From Mageeibacillus sp. UBA1255 (lineage in GTDB: Bacteria; Bacillota; Clostridia; UBA1212; UBA1255): 15,116 bases of DNA. How positions within the stretch are numbered: the stretch's first letter is position 1; each line of letters starts with the position of its first letter. Position numbers and translations under genes: made by a program. Positions 1 through 7,138 of this stretch are shown piece after piece. Where the stretch lies: NCBI GenBank assembly GCA_002308795.1, contig DBVV01000084.1, forward strand, positions 1 through 15,116, written 5' to 3'. The notes under the pieces were generated by a model. The model ran no database searches. It was not told the origin of the DNA and saw nothing but the letters and a program-made list of their open reading frames with translations.

Positions 1-109
1 CCACTCCTCACAAACCTCCGAAGAAAAATGAGCAATAAAAGGGACAGGCGGCGTAAGGGTGTGATCTACCCGGGATAGTCCGGAACAGGACGCATTCAAA
101 ACACATTTT

Positions 110-271
110 TCACGGAAACAGGAAAAGAGCCTGTTTCCTGAAACAGGATTTCTCAAAGCACTTTATATTCGCGTCTTCCGGCATATCTTTGCCACATTTA
201 ATTATTGAGAAATATGTCTCGGACGCATCTTCATCATACACAGAAAAGCACTTTAATGTGCTATGCCCCAT
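110..271 (-). CDS. possible 53-residue Cys-containing small ORF (doubtful)
   Basis: A minus-strand frame with an ATG at 271-269 and a TGA at 112-110 encodes 53 residues with four cysteines (8, 26, 38, 43). It is in the same frame as the ATPase gene upstream, so it directly continues that frame after the ATPase TAA. The 11-base repeat AAAGCACTTTA (155-165 and 245-255) lies 90 bases apart and so falls in phase, giving two Lys-Cys-Phe motifs. Against it: I see no Shine-Dalgarno sequence before the ATG, a frame of this length arises often by chance, and I recognise no family. It could also be the decayed tail of a longer gene. Confidence 0.18.
   Translation of the reverse strand: MGHSTLKCFSVYDEDASETYFSIIKCGKDMPEDANIKCFEKSCFRKQALFLFP
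114..147. repeat. three-armed alternative hairpin
   Basis: GGAAACAGG (114-122) pairs perfectly with CCTGTTTCC (130-138) over a 7-base loop. The middle arm can instead pair with GAAACAGG (140-147), so the two hairpins exclude each other. On the minus strand the second hairpin is followed by CTCTTTTCC, so it could be a weak terminator for the ATPase transcript coming from 308. A 5-bp stem at 247-262 (AGCAC/GTGCT, then TTTTC on the minus strand) is another weak candidate. The rest of 1-307 shows nothing I can name. Confidence 0.4.
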
Positions 272-307
272 AATTCTGCTTTGTATAGCCGGAATTCTGA
301 GTCTGGC

Positions 308-1561
308 TTAAATATCCAGACTGTTTTGATTTAGAAGAAAGTCAAAAACATTCATTACCAGGATTCCATTCTCATTATATAAGGGTGCCAAAGCGTCTTT
401 TGTTATAATGATTTTTTTAAATCCGTCACCCGTGCTGATCAAAGAGCGCTGTTCCTGAAGTGCTTTTTTCTCATCCGGTATAACAAATGCAGATTGTATA
501 TAGTATCGCTTTGAGCCTTTATTGCAGACAAAATCGATCTCCAGCTGCTTACGGGTCTTTTTCCCTGTCTTATCTACTTCGTTGACAACAACCACACCAA
601 CATCAACATTAAACCCGCGAACTTTTAATTCATTAAAAATGATATTCTCCATCGCATGGGGCTCTTCAACTTGTCTGAAATTCAGCCGGGCGTTACGAAG
701 TCCAAAATCTGTAAAATAATACTTCGAAGGTGTATCAATATACTTTTTCCCTTTAATATCATATCGAATTGCACTATCGATCAAGAAGGAATCACAAAGG
801 TTGTCAATATATCGCTTAATCGTATTTGGACTGATCGTTTTATTTTTTACGCTCTTGAATGTGGCCGAAAGTTTGCGTGGATTTGTGAGTGATCCTATTC
901 CGGAAGAAAGGATGTTCAGCAATTCCTCCAATTCCGCTTTATTGCGAACGTTATTGCGCCCGATTATGTCTGATATGTAGGTCTCTTCAAAAAGAGCTTT
1001 TAGGAAATCGCCTTTTTGCTCAGGCGTCTCAAATGAAAAAATCAACGGCAGACCTCCGTAAATAACATAATCACGCCAGGCCATTGTCCTGTCGCCAGAA
1101 TAAACGCTCATATACTCTGCAAAAGTCAGCGGATACATATGCACTTCATCTCCGCGACCGCGGAATTCTGTGATAACATCTTTGGACAGGAACTTTGCAT
1201 TGCTGCCTGTTACATAAACATCTATGTTTTTTCTTCGTATAAGACTGTTCAAAACTGACTCGAAATCACCTAGCAACTGCACTTCGTCCAACAGAACGTA
1301 ATACATTTCGCTGTCGCGGATCTGCTCCGTCAGATAGGGGAAAAATACTTCCGGATCGCGGTATTTCTTGTTTTCATAGGCATCAAAAGCCATCTCTATA
1401 ATGTGATCATCCGGCACATTCAGTTCTTCTAAATGATCTTTAAATAGATGAAACAAAAGATAAGATTTCCCGCATCTGCGTACGCCGGTGATAACTTTGA
1501 TCAAACCATTATGTTTTTTTGATATCAGTTTATTTAGATATATGTCTCTCTGTATTTCCAT
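308..1561 (-). CDS. AAA-family ATPase with C-terminal DUF4143 domain
   Basis: 417 residues, the usual length for the AAA_14 plus DUF4143 family found in many gut bacteria and archaea, whose cellular role is unknown. Seen: Walker A GVRRCGKS at residues 26-33, Walker B YYVLLDEVQ at 87-95, and a sensor-1-like motif VTGSN about 25 residues later. The C-terminal half carries the PD-(D/E)XK-like fold signature LEIDFVCNKG...YYIQSAF near 339-355. Its usual catalytic lysine position reads as IQS, so nuclease activity is unlikely. The ATG at 1561 is chosen because GGAGG (1572-1576 on the opposite strand) lies 10 bases upstream. It is monocistronic, has its own consensus promoter, and is flanked by palindromes. 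Codons are more AT-rich than in the adjacent chaperone genes, which suggests an accessory gene (inference). Family assignment is firm; function is not. Confidence 0.9.
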   Translation of the reverse strand: MEIQRDIYLNKLISKKHNGLIKVITGVRRCGKSYLLFHLFKDHLEELNVPDDHIIEMAFDAYENKKYRDPEVFFPYLTEQIRDSEMYYVLLDEVQLLGDFESVLNSLIRRKNIDVYVTGSNAKFLSKDVITEFRGRGDEVHMYPLTFAEYMSVYSGDRTMAWRDYVIYGGLPLIFSFETPEQKGDFLKALFEETYISDIIGRNNVRNKAELEELLNILSSGIGSLTNPRKLSATFKSVKNKTISPNTIKRYIDNLCDSFLIDSAIRYDIKGKKYIDTPSKYYFTDFGLRNARLNFRQVEEPHAMENIIFNELKVRGFNVDVGVVVVNEVDKTGKKTRKQLEIDFVCNKGSKRYYIQSAFVIPDEKKALQEQRSLISTGDGFKKIIITKDALAPLYNENGILVMNVFDFLLNQNSLDI

Positions 1562-1587
1562 TTATTCTTATCCTCCAACCGATGTTC

Positions 1588-1628
1588 CTAATGAACAAAA
1601 ATGCGGATTCCGCATTTTTGTTCATTAG
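1588..1628. promoter_or_regulatory. 41-bp perfect palindrome over the ATPase transcription start
   Basis: The two 20-base arms (1588-1607 and 1609-1628) are perfectly complementary around the single centre base 1608. It starts 1 base after the -10 element (1630-1635), so it covers the predicted start site near 1623 and most of the leader. This placement is like that of CIRCE and suits either a repressor operator or a stable hairpin at the mRNA 5' end. There is no U-run on the minus strand after it, so it is not a simple attenuator. Confidence 0.75.
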
Positions 1629-1629
1629 A

Positions 1630-1658
1630 ATTATAGCGAATGTCTGTCCCGTTGTCAA
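1630..1658 (-). promoter_or_regulatory. consensus sigma-A promoter of the ATPase gene
   Basis: On the minus strand TTGACA (1653-1658), 17 bases, then TATAAT (1630-1635): a full match to the vegetative consensus with ideal spacing. Predicted start near 1623, giving a leader of about 62 bases. Such a strong core promoter usually needs negative control, which fits the palindromes on both sides. Confidence 0.85.
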
Positions 1659-1711
1659 TAACGCTATGAAATATTTTTGCGGATTCCGCATTTTTGTGCA
1701 ATAGCGTTATT
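1657..1711. repeat. imperfect palindrome upstream of the ATPase promoter
   Basis: Outer arms AATAACGCTAT (1657-1667) and ATAGCGTTATT (1701-1711) are perfect. An inner stem TGCGGA/TCCGCA (1678-1683, 1685-1690) is separated from them by unpaired bases. Its core at 1678-1697 is a 20-base exact copy of 1602-1621 in the downstream palindrome, 76 bases away. The left arm overlaps the -35 element by 2 bases. Confidence 0.8.
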
Positions 1712-1732
1712 TCAAACAGCCTTTCCTTTTCC

Positions 1733-1773
1733 AATAAAATAAAAAGAGCAGGTGAATAGATTCAGACCTGCTC
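1733..1773 (-). terminator. intrinsic terminator of the hrcA-grpE-dnaK-dnaJ operon
   Basis: On the minus strand an 8-bp perfect stem GAGCAGGT/ACCTGCTC (arms 1766-1773 and 1746-1753, 12-base loop) is followed at once by TTTTTATTTTATT (1745-1733). It lies about 70 bases after the dnaJ stop. A second register, GCAGGTGA/TCACCTGC, competes for the same arm. Confidence 0.88.
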
Positions 1774-1783
1774 ACCTGCCCAT

Positions 1784-1839
1784 TTTCAACTTATCACTTG
1801 CAACTTGCAACTTTCAACTTGCAACTTTCAACTTGCAAC
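1784..1839. repeat. eight-unit heptamer repeat tract after dnaJ
   Basis: Eight consecutive 7-base units on the plus strand: TTTCAAC, TTATCAC, TTGCAAC twice, then TTTCAAC and TTGCAAC alternating twice. On the minus strand the unit reads GTTG(C/A)AA. The tract lies between the dnaJ stop and its terminator, so it is transcribed as 3' UTR. A related tract lies at 7139-7166. Confidence 0.9.
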
Positions 1840-1844
1840 TTATC

Positions 1845-2993
1845 CTATTTCTTCTTCCCAAAAATCTTCTTCCCGCCGAAGCTGTTGTCCCCCTGGGCAG
1901 CCTTCGCAGCCGCCTCCAGCGTACCGCCCGAAGCCGCATCGAAGCGCTTCAAAAGCTCTTTCTGCTCCGTTGTCAGCCGCCTGGGAGTCTCAACGGTAAC
2001 GGTAACGTACTCATCGCCCTTGCCCGTTGACTGCAGCTTCTGGATGCCCAAACCACGGAGCTTGAACACCGCTCCGTTCTGAGTTCCTTCGGGGATCGTC
2101 AGCTCGACCTTTCCGGTGAGCGTAGGGATCTCGACTGTATCACCCAGAGCAGCCTGGGCGAAGGACAATTTCTTGTCCAAATACACGTCGAATCCGTCCC
2201 GCTTAAGCACGGCATGCTTACGCACGCGTACCGAAACGAGCAGATCGCCTGCAGGCCCGCCGCCGGTACCGGGCTCGCCCATACCGGTCATAGAGATGGC
2301 CTGGCCGTTGTCAATACCGGCAGGTATTTTTACTTTTACTTTTATTGTCTTGCGCACGTAGCCGCGGCCTGAACAGACTTTACACGGGTCGTTCACGGTC
2401 TTGCCCGTACCGCCGCAGCGCGAACAGGTGGTGGTGTTCATGAATTGGCCAAACGGAGTCTGGCGCGCGGAACTGACAGTGCCTTTACCGCCGCAGACGG
2501 GGCAGCGCACGCTGGATCTGGACTCGGAGCCGGTGCCTTCGCACGCATCGCAGCTGACGTTTTTAGTGACGTTGACCTCTTTTTCGCAGCCGAACGCCGC
2601 TTCCTCGAACGTCAGTTCGACGCCTACCCGCACGTCTGCTCCGGCTTTTGCTCCGCCGGAGGAACGGCGGCCGAAACCGCCGCCGAAAAACGATTCGAAT
2701 ATGTCGCTTACGTCGAATCCGAAACCGCCTGCTCCGCCGCCGTAGCCGTATCCACCCGCCGTCTGATCGAACGCCGCGTGACCGAACTGGTCGTACTGAG
2801 CGCGTTTTTCCTTATCGCTCAGTATCGCATACGCTTCTCCGGCTTCCTTGAACTTCGCCTCGGCTTCCTTATCGCCCGGGTTATGGTCCGGATGGTACTT
2901 CATCGCAAGCTTGCGGTACGCCTTTTTTATTTCTTCGTCCGTAGCCGTTTTCTCAACGCCCAGGACTTCATAATAATCTCGCTTTTCAGCCAT
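1845..2993 (-). CDS. dnaJ: chaperone protein DnaJ (Hsp40)
   Basis: 382 residues, normal for type I DnaJ. The J domain occupies about 1-70 with the HPD motif at 34-36 that stimulates DnaK ATPase. A Gly/Phe-rich linker (about 75-115, many GGG runs) follows. The zinc domain, about 147-212, has all four CxxCxGxG motifs (CDACEGTG, CPVCGGKG, CSRCGGTG, CKVCSGRG). The two substrate-binding beta domains close the protein. It delivers unfolded clients to DnaK in the cytoplasm. It is the last gene of the operon, 157 bases after dnaK. That gap contains hairpins but no clear promoter. The start is the ATG at 2993; its Shine-Dalgarno sequence (GAGGAA about 13 bases upstream) is weaker and more distant than that of dnaK, which may lower DnaJ relative to DnaK. 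The C-terminal tail is Lys/Gly rich. Confidence 0.98.
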   Translation of the reverse strand: MAEKRDYYEVLGVEKTATDEEIKKAYRKLAMKYHPDHNPGDKEAEAKFKEAGEAYAILSDKEKRAQYDQFGHAAFDQTAGGYGYGGGAGGFGFDVSDIFESFFGGGFGRRSSGGAKAGADVRVGVELTFEEAAFGCEKEVNVTKNVSCDACEGTGSESRSSVRCPVCGGKGTVSSARQTPFGQFMNTTTCSRCGGTGKTVNDPCKVCSGRGYVRKTIKVKVKIPAGIDNGQAISMTGMGEPGTGGGPAGDLLVSVRVRKHAVLKRDGFDVYLDKKLSFAQAALGDTVEIPTLTGKVELTIPEGTQNGAVFKLRGLGIQKLQSTGKGDEYVTVTVETPRRLTTEQKELLKRFDAASGGTLEAAAKAAQGDNSFGGKKIFGKKK

Positions 2994-3026
2994 TTTGCTT
3001 ATTTGTTCCTCTTTGTTAGTTATTTT

Positions 3027-3134
3027 CGGCGGGCAATATCTCCGCCGTTTTCAGCCAAGACGCGGTCAACCGCCAATTCCGGCGGCTGGCCGCTCTTCAA
3101 TTTGCCGCTATGTATCAATCACGCGGCATCGCGT
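3027..3134. repeat. cluster of GC-rich hairpins between dnaK and dnaJ
   Basis: Three small perfect inverted repeats follow each other: CGGCGG/CCGCCG (3027-3032, 3042-3047), CCGCC/GGCGG (3070-3074, 3081-3085) and ACGCG/CGCGT (3121-3125, 3130-3134). GCGGC/GCCGC (3082-3086, 3089-3093) competes with the second. On the minus strand none is followed by a U-run, so they are not terminators. In the operon mRNA they could act as an RNase processing or stability site that sets the dnaK:dnaJ ratio (inference). Confidence 0.5.
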
Positions 3135-3150
3135 CATGTACCGTTCACGC

Positions 3151-5052
3151 TTATTTGTCGTCAACGACCTTGTAATCTCCTTCGTAAACGTCCGGGCCGC
3201 TTCCGCCGTTGCCGCCGTTTCCGCCGTCATTTCCGCCGTTGCCGCCGTTATAGCCGCCGCCGAAGCCTTCCGGTCCGGGGCCTCCCTGAGCGCCCTGAGC
3301 ACCGGGGTTCTGCTGGTAGATCTTCTCGGAGATCTTGTAGAACGCCTGCTTGAGGTCCTCGGTCGCGCTCTTCATGCGGTCGGTGTCGTTGGAAGCGATC
3401 GCGTCCTTAACTTTCTGTATCTCGGCTTCGACGTTAGCCTTATCGCCGGACTCGAGCTTATCGCCCATATCTTTCACGAGTTTCTCAGACTGGTAGACCA
3501 TCGCGTCAGCTTCGTTCTTGATCTCGACCTGCTCCTTAGCCTTCTTATCCTGCGCGGCGTAAGCCTCGGCCTCTTTAACGGCCTTCTGGATATCCGCCTC
3601 GGAAAGGTTGCTGGATGCGGTGATCGTGATCTTCTGCTCAGCGCCTGTGCCCATATCTTTTGCGGAAACGTTCACGATGCCGTTCGCGTCAATATCGAAC
3701 GTGACTTCGATCTGCGGCACGCCTCTGGGCGCGGGCATGATGCCGGAGAGCTGGAATCTGCCGAGCGTCTTATTATACGCTGCCATTTCTCTCTCGCCCT
3801 GAAGTACGTGGACGTCAACGGCGGTCTGATTGTCCGCTGCGGTAGAGAATATCTGGCTCTTTCTGGTCGGGATGGTCGTATTTCTCTCGATCAGTTTCGT
3901 GAACACGCCGCCCATCGTTTCGATACCGAGGGACAACGGCGTTACGTCGAGCAGAAGCAGGTCTTTCACGTCGCCGGTAAGTACGCCCGCCTGGATGGCA
4001 GCGCCGATGGCAACGCATTCGTCGGGGTTAATGCCCTTAAACGGATCTTTTCCGATGAACTTTTTAACCGCGTCCTGGACCGCAGGGATCCTGGAAGAAC
4101 CGCCTACGAGCAGCACTTTGGAGATCTGATCGGCCCTGAGACCCGCGTCCTGCATTGCCTGCCTCGTGGGACCCATCGTCTTCTCGACGAGATCCGCGGT
4201 AAGTTCGTTGAACTTCGCTCTGGTCAAGGTGACATCGAGGTTCTTCGCGCCAGTAGCGTCAGCGGTGATGTACGGAAGCATGATGTTAGTTGACATCACG
4301 CTCGAAAGCTCGATCTTCGCCTTCTCAGCCGCTTCACGTACACGCTGCATTGCCAGCCTGTCGCCGGAAAGATCGATACCGGTCTCTTTTCTGAACTCGC
4401 CGATGATGTAATCCATTACCTTCTTATCGAAGTCATCGCCGCCCAATCTATTGTTACCCGCGGTGGCAAGCACTTCGAACACGCCGTCGCTGATCTCGAG
4501 GATCGATACGTCGAACGTACCGCCGCCGAGGTCGAACACCATGATCTTCTGCTCGTTTTCCTTGTCCAGACCGTACGCCAGCGCAGCAGCCGTGGGTTCG
4601 TTGATGATCCTCAACACTTCCAGACCGGCAATCCTGCCTGCGTCCTTCGTAGCCTGACGCTGAGCGTCGCTGAAGTATGCGGGAACGGTGATGACCGCCT
4701 GAGTCACAGGCGTTCCGAGGTAGTTTTCGGCGTCCGCTTTAAGTTTCTGCAGCACCATTGCCGAAATTTCCGGGGGCGTATAGCGCTTTCCGTCAATATC
4801 TATCTTTCTGTCCGTACCCATATCTCTCTTTATGGAGATGATCGTACGCTCGGGGTTCGTGACCGCCTGACGTTTAGCCAGATCGCCTACGAGCCTTTCG
4901 GTGGGTTTCTGAGCGGTAGCTTTCGTGAACGCAACTACCGAAGGAGTGGTCCTTCCGCCTTCCGCGTTAGTGATAACGACGGGATCTCCGCCTTCCATTA
5001 CTGCTACACAAGAGTTTGTTGTTCCTAAGTCGATTCCTATTACTTTTGCCAT
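3151..5052 (-). CDS. dnaK: chaperone protein DnaK (Hsp70)
   Basis: 633 residues. The nucleotide-binding domain begins with GIDLGTTNSCVAV, and continues with the phosphate motif DLGGGTFDVS and the adenosine motif VLLVGGSSRIP. The interdomain linker LLLLDVTPLSLG near 365-376 carries the allosteric signal. The substrate-binding beta domain (DNQTAVDVHVLQGER...LGRFQL) and the helical lid follow. It refolds and protects client proteins in an ATP cycle with DnaJ and GrpE. The N-terminal lobe lacks the insert typical of Proteobacterial DnaK, as in Bacillota. The ATG at 5052 has TTGGAGGA 7-8 bases upstream. It lies 60 bases after grpE, with no second CIRCE there. Oddity: the C-terminal tail (about 597-619) is a Gly/Asn run made of GGN steps, before the acidic end VVDDK. 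Confidence 0.99.
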   Translation of the reverse strand: MAKVIGIDLGTTNSCVAVMEGGDPVVITNAEGGRTTPSVVAFTKATAQKPTERLVGDLAKRQAVTNPERTIISIKRDMGTDRKIDIDGKRYTPPEISAMVLQKLKADAENYLGTPVTQAVITVPAYFSDAQRQATKDAGRIAGLEVLRIINEPTAAALAYGLDKENEQKIMVFDLGGGTFDVSILEISDGVFEVLATAGNNRLGGDDFDKKVMDYIIGEFRKETGIDLSGDRLAMQRVREAAEKAKIELSSVMSTNIMLPYITADATGAKNLDVTLTRAKFNELTADLVEKTMGPTRQAMQDAGLRADQISKVLLVGGSSRIPAVQDAVKKFIGKDPFKGINPDECVAIGAAIQAGVLTGDVKDLLLLDVTPLSLGIETMGGVFTKLIERNTTIPTRKSQIFSTAADNQTAVDVHVLQGEREMAAYNKTLGRFQLSGIMPAPRGVPQIEVTFDIDANGIVNVSAKDMGTGAEQKITITASSNLSEADIQKAVKEAEAYAAQDKKAKEQVEIKNEADAMVYQSEKLVKDMGDKLESGDKANVEAEIQKVKDAIASNDTDRMKSATEDLKQAFYKISEKIYQQNPGAQGAQGGPGPEGFGGGYNGGNGGNDGGNGGNGGSGPDVYEGDYKVVDDK

Positions 5053-5112
5053 GATTTATTCCTCCAATCAATTAGTAAGATCTATATTTTTCCGGGTCTG
5101 TGTTCGCCGCGG

Positions 5113-5802
5113 TCAGTTCGCGACTTTCACCATGCTGTGTCTCAGCACTTTTTCGCCCAGGGTGTATCCTTTCATAAATACGTCGGCGACAATATTTTCG
5201 CCTAAGTTTTCGTCTTCGCAGTGCATCACCGCGTTGTGCAGTTCGGGGTCAAATTCGTTTCCCTTCGCCTCGATTTCCTTTATCCCCGCTTTTTCCATCT
5301 GCTCTTTTAGCTGTTTGTAGGTGAGTTCGATGCCTTCGCGGAACGGATCTGCTTCGCCGCTTTTCTCGGTCGCAAGCGCACGTTCGAAGTTATCGATCAC
5401 CGGGAGCAGGTCTCTCCAGACGTCTGCTTTCGCGTCCTGGTACCTTCCGTCCAGATCGCGGGCGGTACGTTTGCGGTAGTTATCATATTCCGCCGCCAGT
5501 CTCGCATAGCGATCCTTTTCTTCGGCCGCCTGCTTTTCGAGCTCGGCATTCCTCGCCTCTAAGCGCGCAGCTTCCGCAGCGGCTTTTTTCTTGTCCTTTT
5601 TATGGTCTTTATCTTTTGACCAGTTTTTCTTTTCGTCCCCGCCTGCGGTCTCGCATTCGTCCTCACCGGTCTTATCGCAAGCCTCAGCCGCAGCGTTTTC
5701 GGAATTTTCCGCGTTTTTTACGTTTTCCGCATCCGCAGCGGTATTCTCTTCTGTTCCTTCTGCGGGAACCGTTTCATTGTTTCTTTTCTCTTCGTCAACC
5801 AT
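5113..5802 (-). CDS. grpE: nucleotide exchange factor GrpE
   Basis: 229 residues. A long acidic and Lys-rich disordered N-terminus (about 1-75) precedes a coiled coil (Glu/Ala/Arg-rich, about 75-125). The family core follows: YDNYRKRTARD, LLPVIDNFERAL, then the C-terminal beta wing with NEFDPELHNAVM and GYTLGEKVLRHSMVKV. It opens the DnaK nucleotide cleft to release ADP and is thought to act as a thermosensor through its long helices. Two ATGs lie in tandem (5805 and 5802). GGAGG (5808-5812 on the opposite strand) is only 3 bases before the first and about 6 before the second, so I prefer 5802. It starts 16 bases after the hrcA stop, which fits co-translation. Confidence 0.97.
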   Translation of the reverse strand: MVDEEKRNNETVPAEGTEENTAADAENVKNAENSENAAAEACDKTGEDECETAGGDEKKNWSKDKDHKKDKKKAAAEAARLEARNAELEKQAAEEKDRYARLAAEYDNYRKRTARDLDGRYQDAKADVWRDLLPVIDNFERALATEKSGEADPFREGIELTYKQLKEQMEKAGIKEIEAKGNEFDPELHNAVMHCEDENLGENIVADVFMKGYTLGEKVLRHSMVKVAN

Positions 5803-5818
5803 CATTTGCCTCCATTGA

Positions 5819-6934
5819 TTACTGGCTCAGCACGCCGTCGTTCCGGACCGCTCCGGAAACGTCGGGAAGTTCATTGACCACGGTCCCGCTTCCCCCTCCG
5901 ATGAGCTTTTTGCGTACGTATTCGAGGGCGGCAATAACTCTCGGATAGTCCATACGCGTTGGCCCCAGCACGCCGATGCTGCCCAGATTCACTCCGTTTA
6001 CACTGTACGTCGCGGTGACAACGGAGCATTCGTTGAGCCCTTCTATTTTATTCTCCGATCCGATCCTTATCACCAGACCGTCGGAAGATGAACACTCTTT
6101 TATCAGATCGACCATCAGGTCTTCGCGGTTCAGCAGTTCGAGTATGCCCTTCGCCTTTCCCACGTCAGAAAATTCGGGATGCGACAGGAGCTTCACCGCG
6201 CCTTCGGTATGCACTTCGGTATTTTCCGCCTTCTTAATGCACTCGAACAGCCCGTCGACCACCGGCATCAGTCCTGTGCGCGATACGCCCGTAGCTTCCG
6301 ATACCGAATCGATCATGTTCATATTGATCTCTTCTATCCTGTGCCCCGCGAACAGCAGGTTGCAGTGCGTAGACACTTTCATCAGCGTTTCGGGCCCGAT
6401 CGTACTGTCGTGCTGTATCACGGCATTGAGGACCGCGTCGTCGTCAAGTACGATGACCGCCAGCGCTTTTCCGGGCTCGATCGGTACGACCTGCAGCGCT
6501 TTTATGCGCCTGGTGCCTCCGGCCGTTCCCGTAACCGCGATCGACGTGTATTCGGTCAATCTCGATATCAGTTCGGATGCGACTCTGATCTGGTCGCTCA
6601 TCTCGCCGATGTCCCGCTGTATGCCGGTCTTTACGTCGTCAAGCTCTTTTACTGTCGGTTCAAATCCTATTTTTTCTTCAAGTTTTATGAGCTTATCTAC
6701 GTAGAGCCTGTAGCCTTTATCCGACGGAACTCTGCCTGCGGAAGTGTGCGGCTGGGAAAGGTAGCCGAGTTCTTCCAGATCGGCCATTTCGTTGCGTATC
6801 GTGGCAGGGCTGTAATCCATATCGGGCAGTTTCGAGATCGTTCTCGATCCGACCGGTTCCCTCGTCTCGATATATTCGTCAATGACTGCTTTCAGTATTC
6901 GCTTTTTTCTCTCGTCGAGTTCATCCCGTGCCAT
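5819..6934 (-). CDS. hrcA: heat-inducible transcription repressor HrcA
   Basis: 371 residues from the chosen ATG at 6934. This start is preceded by GGGGAGGTGA at ideal distance. A TTG 36 bases further upstream extends the frame but has no ribosome binding site. The N-terminal winged helix (about 1-75) includes the DNA-reading segment GSRTISKLPDMDYSPATIRNEMADLEE region and GYLSQPHTSAGRVPSDKGYR-like wing, both family hallmarks. The GAF-like middle and the dimerisation region end with GSIGVLGPTRMDYPRVI and an amphipathic helix. HrcA binds CIRCE as a dimer and blocks transcription. In known systems GroEL is needed to keep it active, and titration by unfolded protein releases the operon. It is the first gene behind CIRCE at 7016-7050, so it represses itself. 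Confidence 0.98.
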   Translation of the reverse strand: MARDELDERKKRILKAVIDEYIETREPVGSRTISKLPDMDYSPATIRNEMADLEELGYLSQPHTSAGRVPSDKGYRLYVDKLIKLEEKIGFEPTVKELDDVKTGIQRDIGEMSDQIRVASELISRLTEYTSIAVTGTAGGTRRIKALQVVPIEPGKALAVIVLDDDAVLNAVIQHDSTIGPETLMKVSTHCNLLFAGHRIEEINMNMIDSVSEATGVSRTGLMPVVDGLFECIKKAENTEVHTEGAVKLLSHPEFSDVGKAKGILELLNREDLMVDLIKECSSSDGLVIRIGSENKIEGLNECSVVTATYSVNGVNLGSIGVLGPTRMDYPRVIAALEYVRKKLIGGGSGTVVNELPDVSGAVRNDGVLSQ

Positions 6935-7015
6935 ACGCTCACCTCCCCGTTCCCGGCCTTTCCGCGTCAATGCGGTAAGCCGTCAGTCGGCTGTCCGGCA
7001 GCTTAGTCAGCCGGA

Positions 7016-7050
7016 GTTGTTAGCACTCTTCGTCGTCGAGTGCTAACAAC
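7016..7050. promoter_or_regulatory. CIRCE operator for HrcA
   Basis: A perfect 13-bp inverted repeat GTTGTTAGCACTC (7016-7028) / GAGTGCTAACAAC (7038-7050) with a 9-base spacer. It contains the exact family consensus TTAGCACTC-N9-GAGTGCTAA (7020-7046). It starts at about +1 of the hrcA transcript, so it works both as DNA operator and as a 5' hairpin in the mRNA. The predicted leader from about 7051 to the hrcA ATG is near 117 bases. Confidence 0.98.
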
Positions 7051-7057
7051 TATGCGT

Positions 7058-7086
7058 ATAATACCATCACCCGCAGTGGTTGTCAA
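7058..7086 (-). promoter_or_regulatory. sigma-A promoter of the hrcA operon
   Basis: On the minus strand TTGACA (7081-7086), a 17-base spacer, then TATTAT (7058-7063), with TG one base before the -10 (extended -10). Predicted start near 7051, right at the edge of CIRCE. It is a vegetative promoter controlled by repression, not an alternative heat-shock sigma promoter. Confidence 0.92.
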
Positions 7087-7138
7087 TACTTTCGGGCGGA
7101 AATTTTGAAGTTTTTTACACTTTTACTCTGGGTTAAAC

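Noticed and set aside
1..78. Plus-strand 16-codon frame from the ATG at 28
   Set aside because: Too short, without a ribosome binding site, and it stops at 76-78.
1784..1839. CRISPR array
   Set aside because: Units are 7 bases with no spacers and no cas genes nearby; it is a simple tandem repeat.
3027..3047. Intrinsic terminator between dnaK and dnaJ
   Set aside because: The stem is followed by AAAA, not a U-run, on the operon strand. The T-run is on the plus strand, where no gene ends.
2445..4293. Long plus-strand open frames of 302 and 432 codons
   Set aside because: They lie antisense to dnaJ and dnaK, whose families are certain. Their translations are Arg/Ala/Val-rich without domain signatures, as expected from the codon bias of the opposite strand.
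6935..6970. TTG start extending HrcA by 12 residues
   Set aside because: The ATG at 6934 has a near-perfect Shine-Dalgarno sequence, and the known HrcA N-terminus begins there.
5976..7006. Plus-strand open frames of 242 and 275 codons
   Set aside because: Antisense to hrcA, with no ribosome binding sites and no recognisable motifs.
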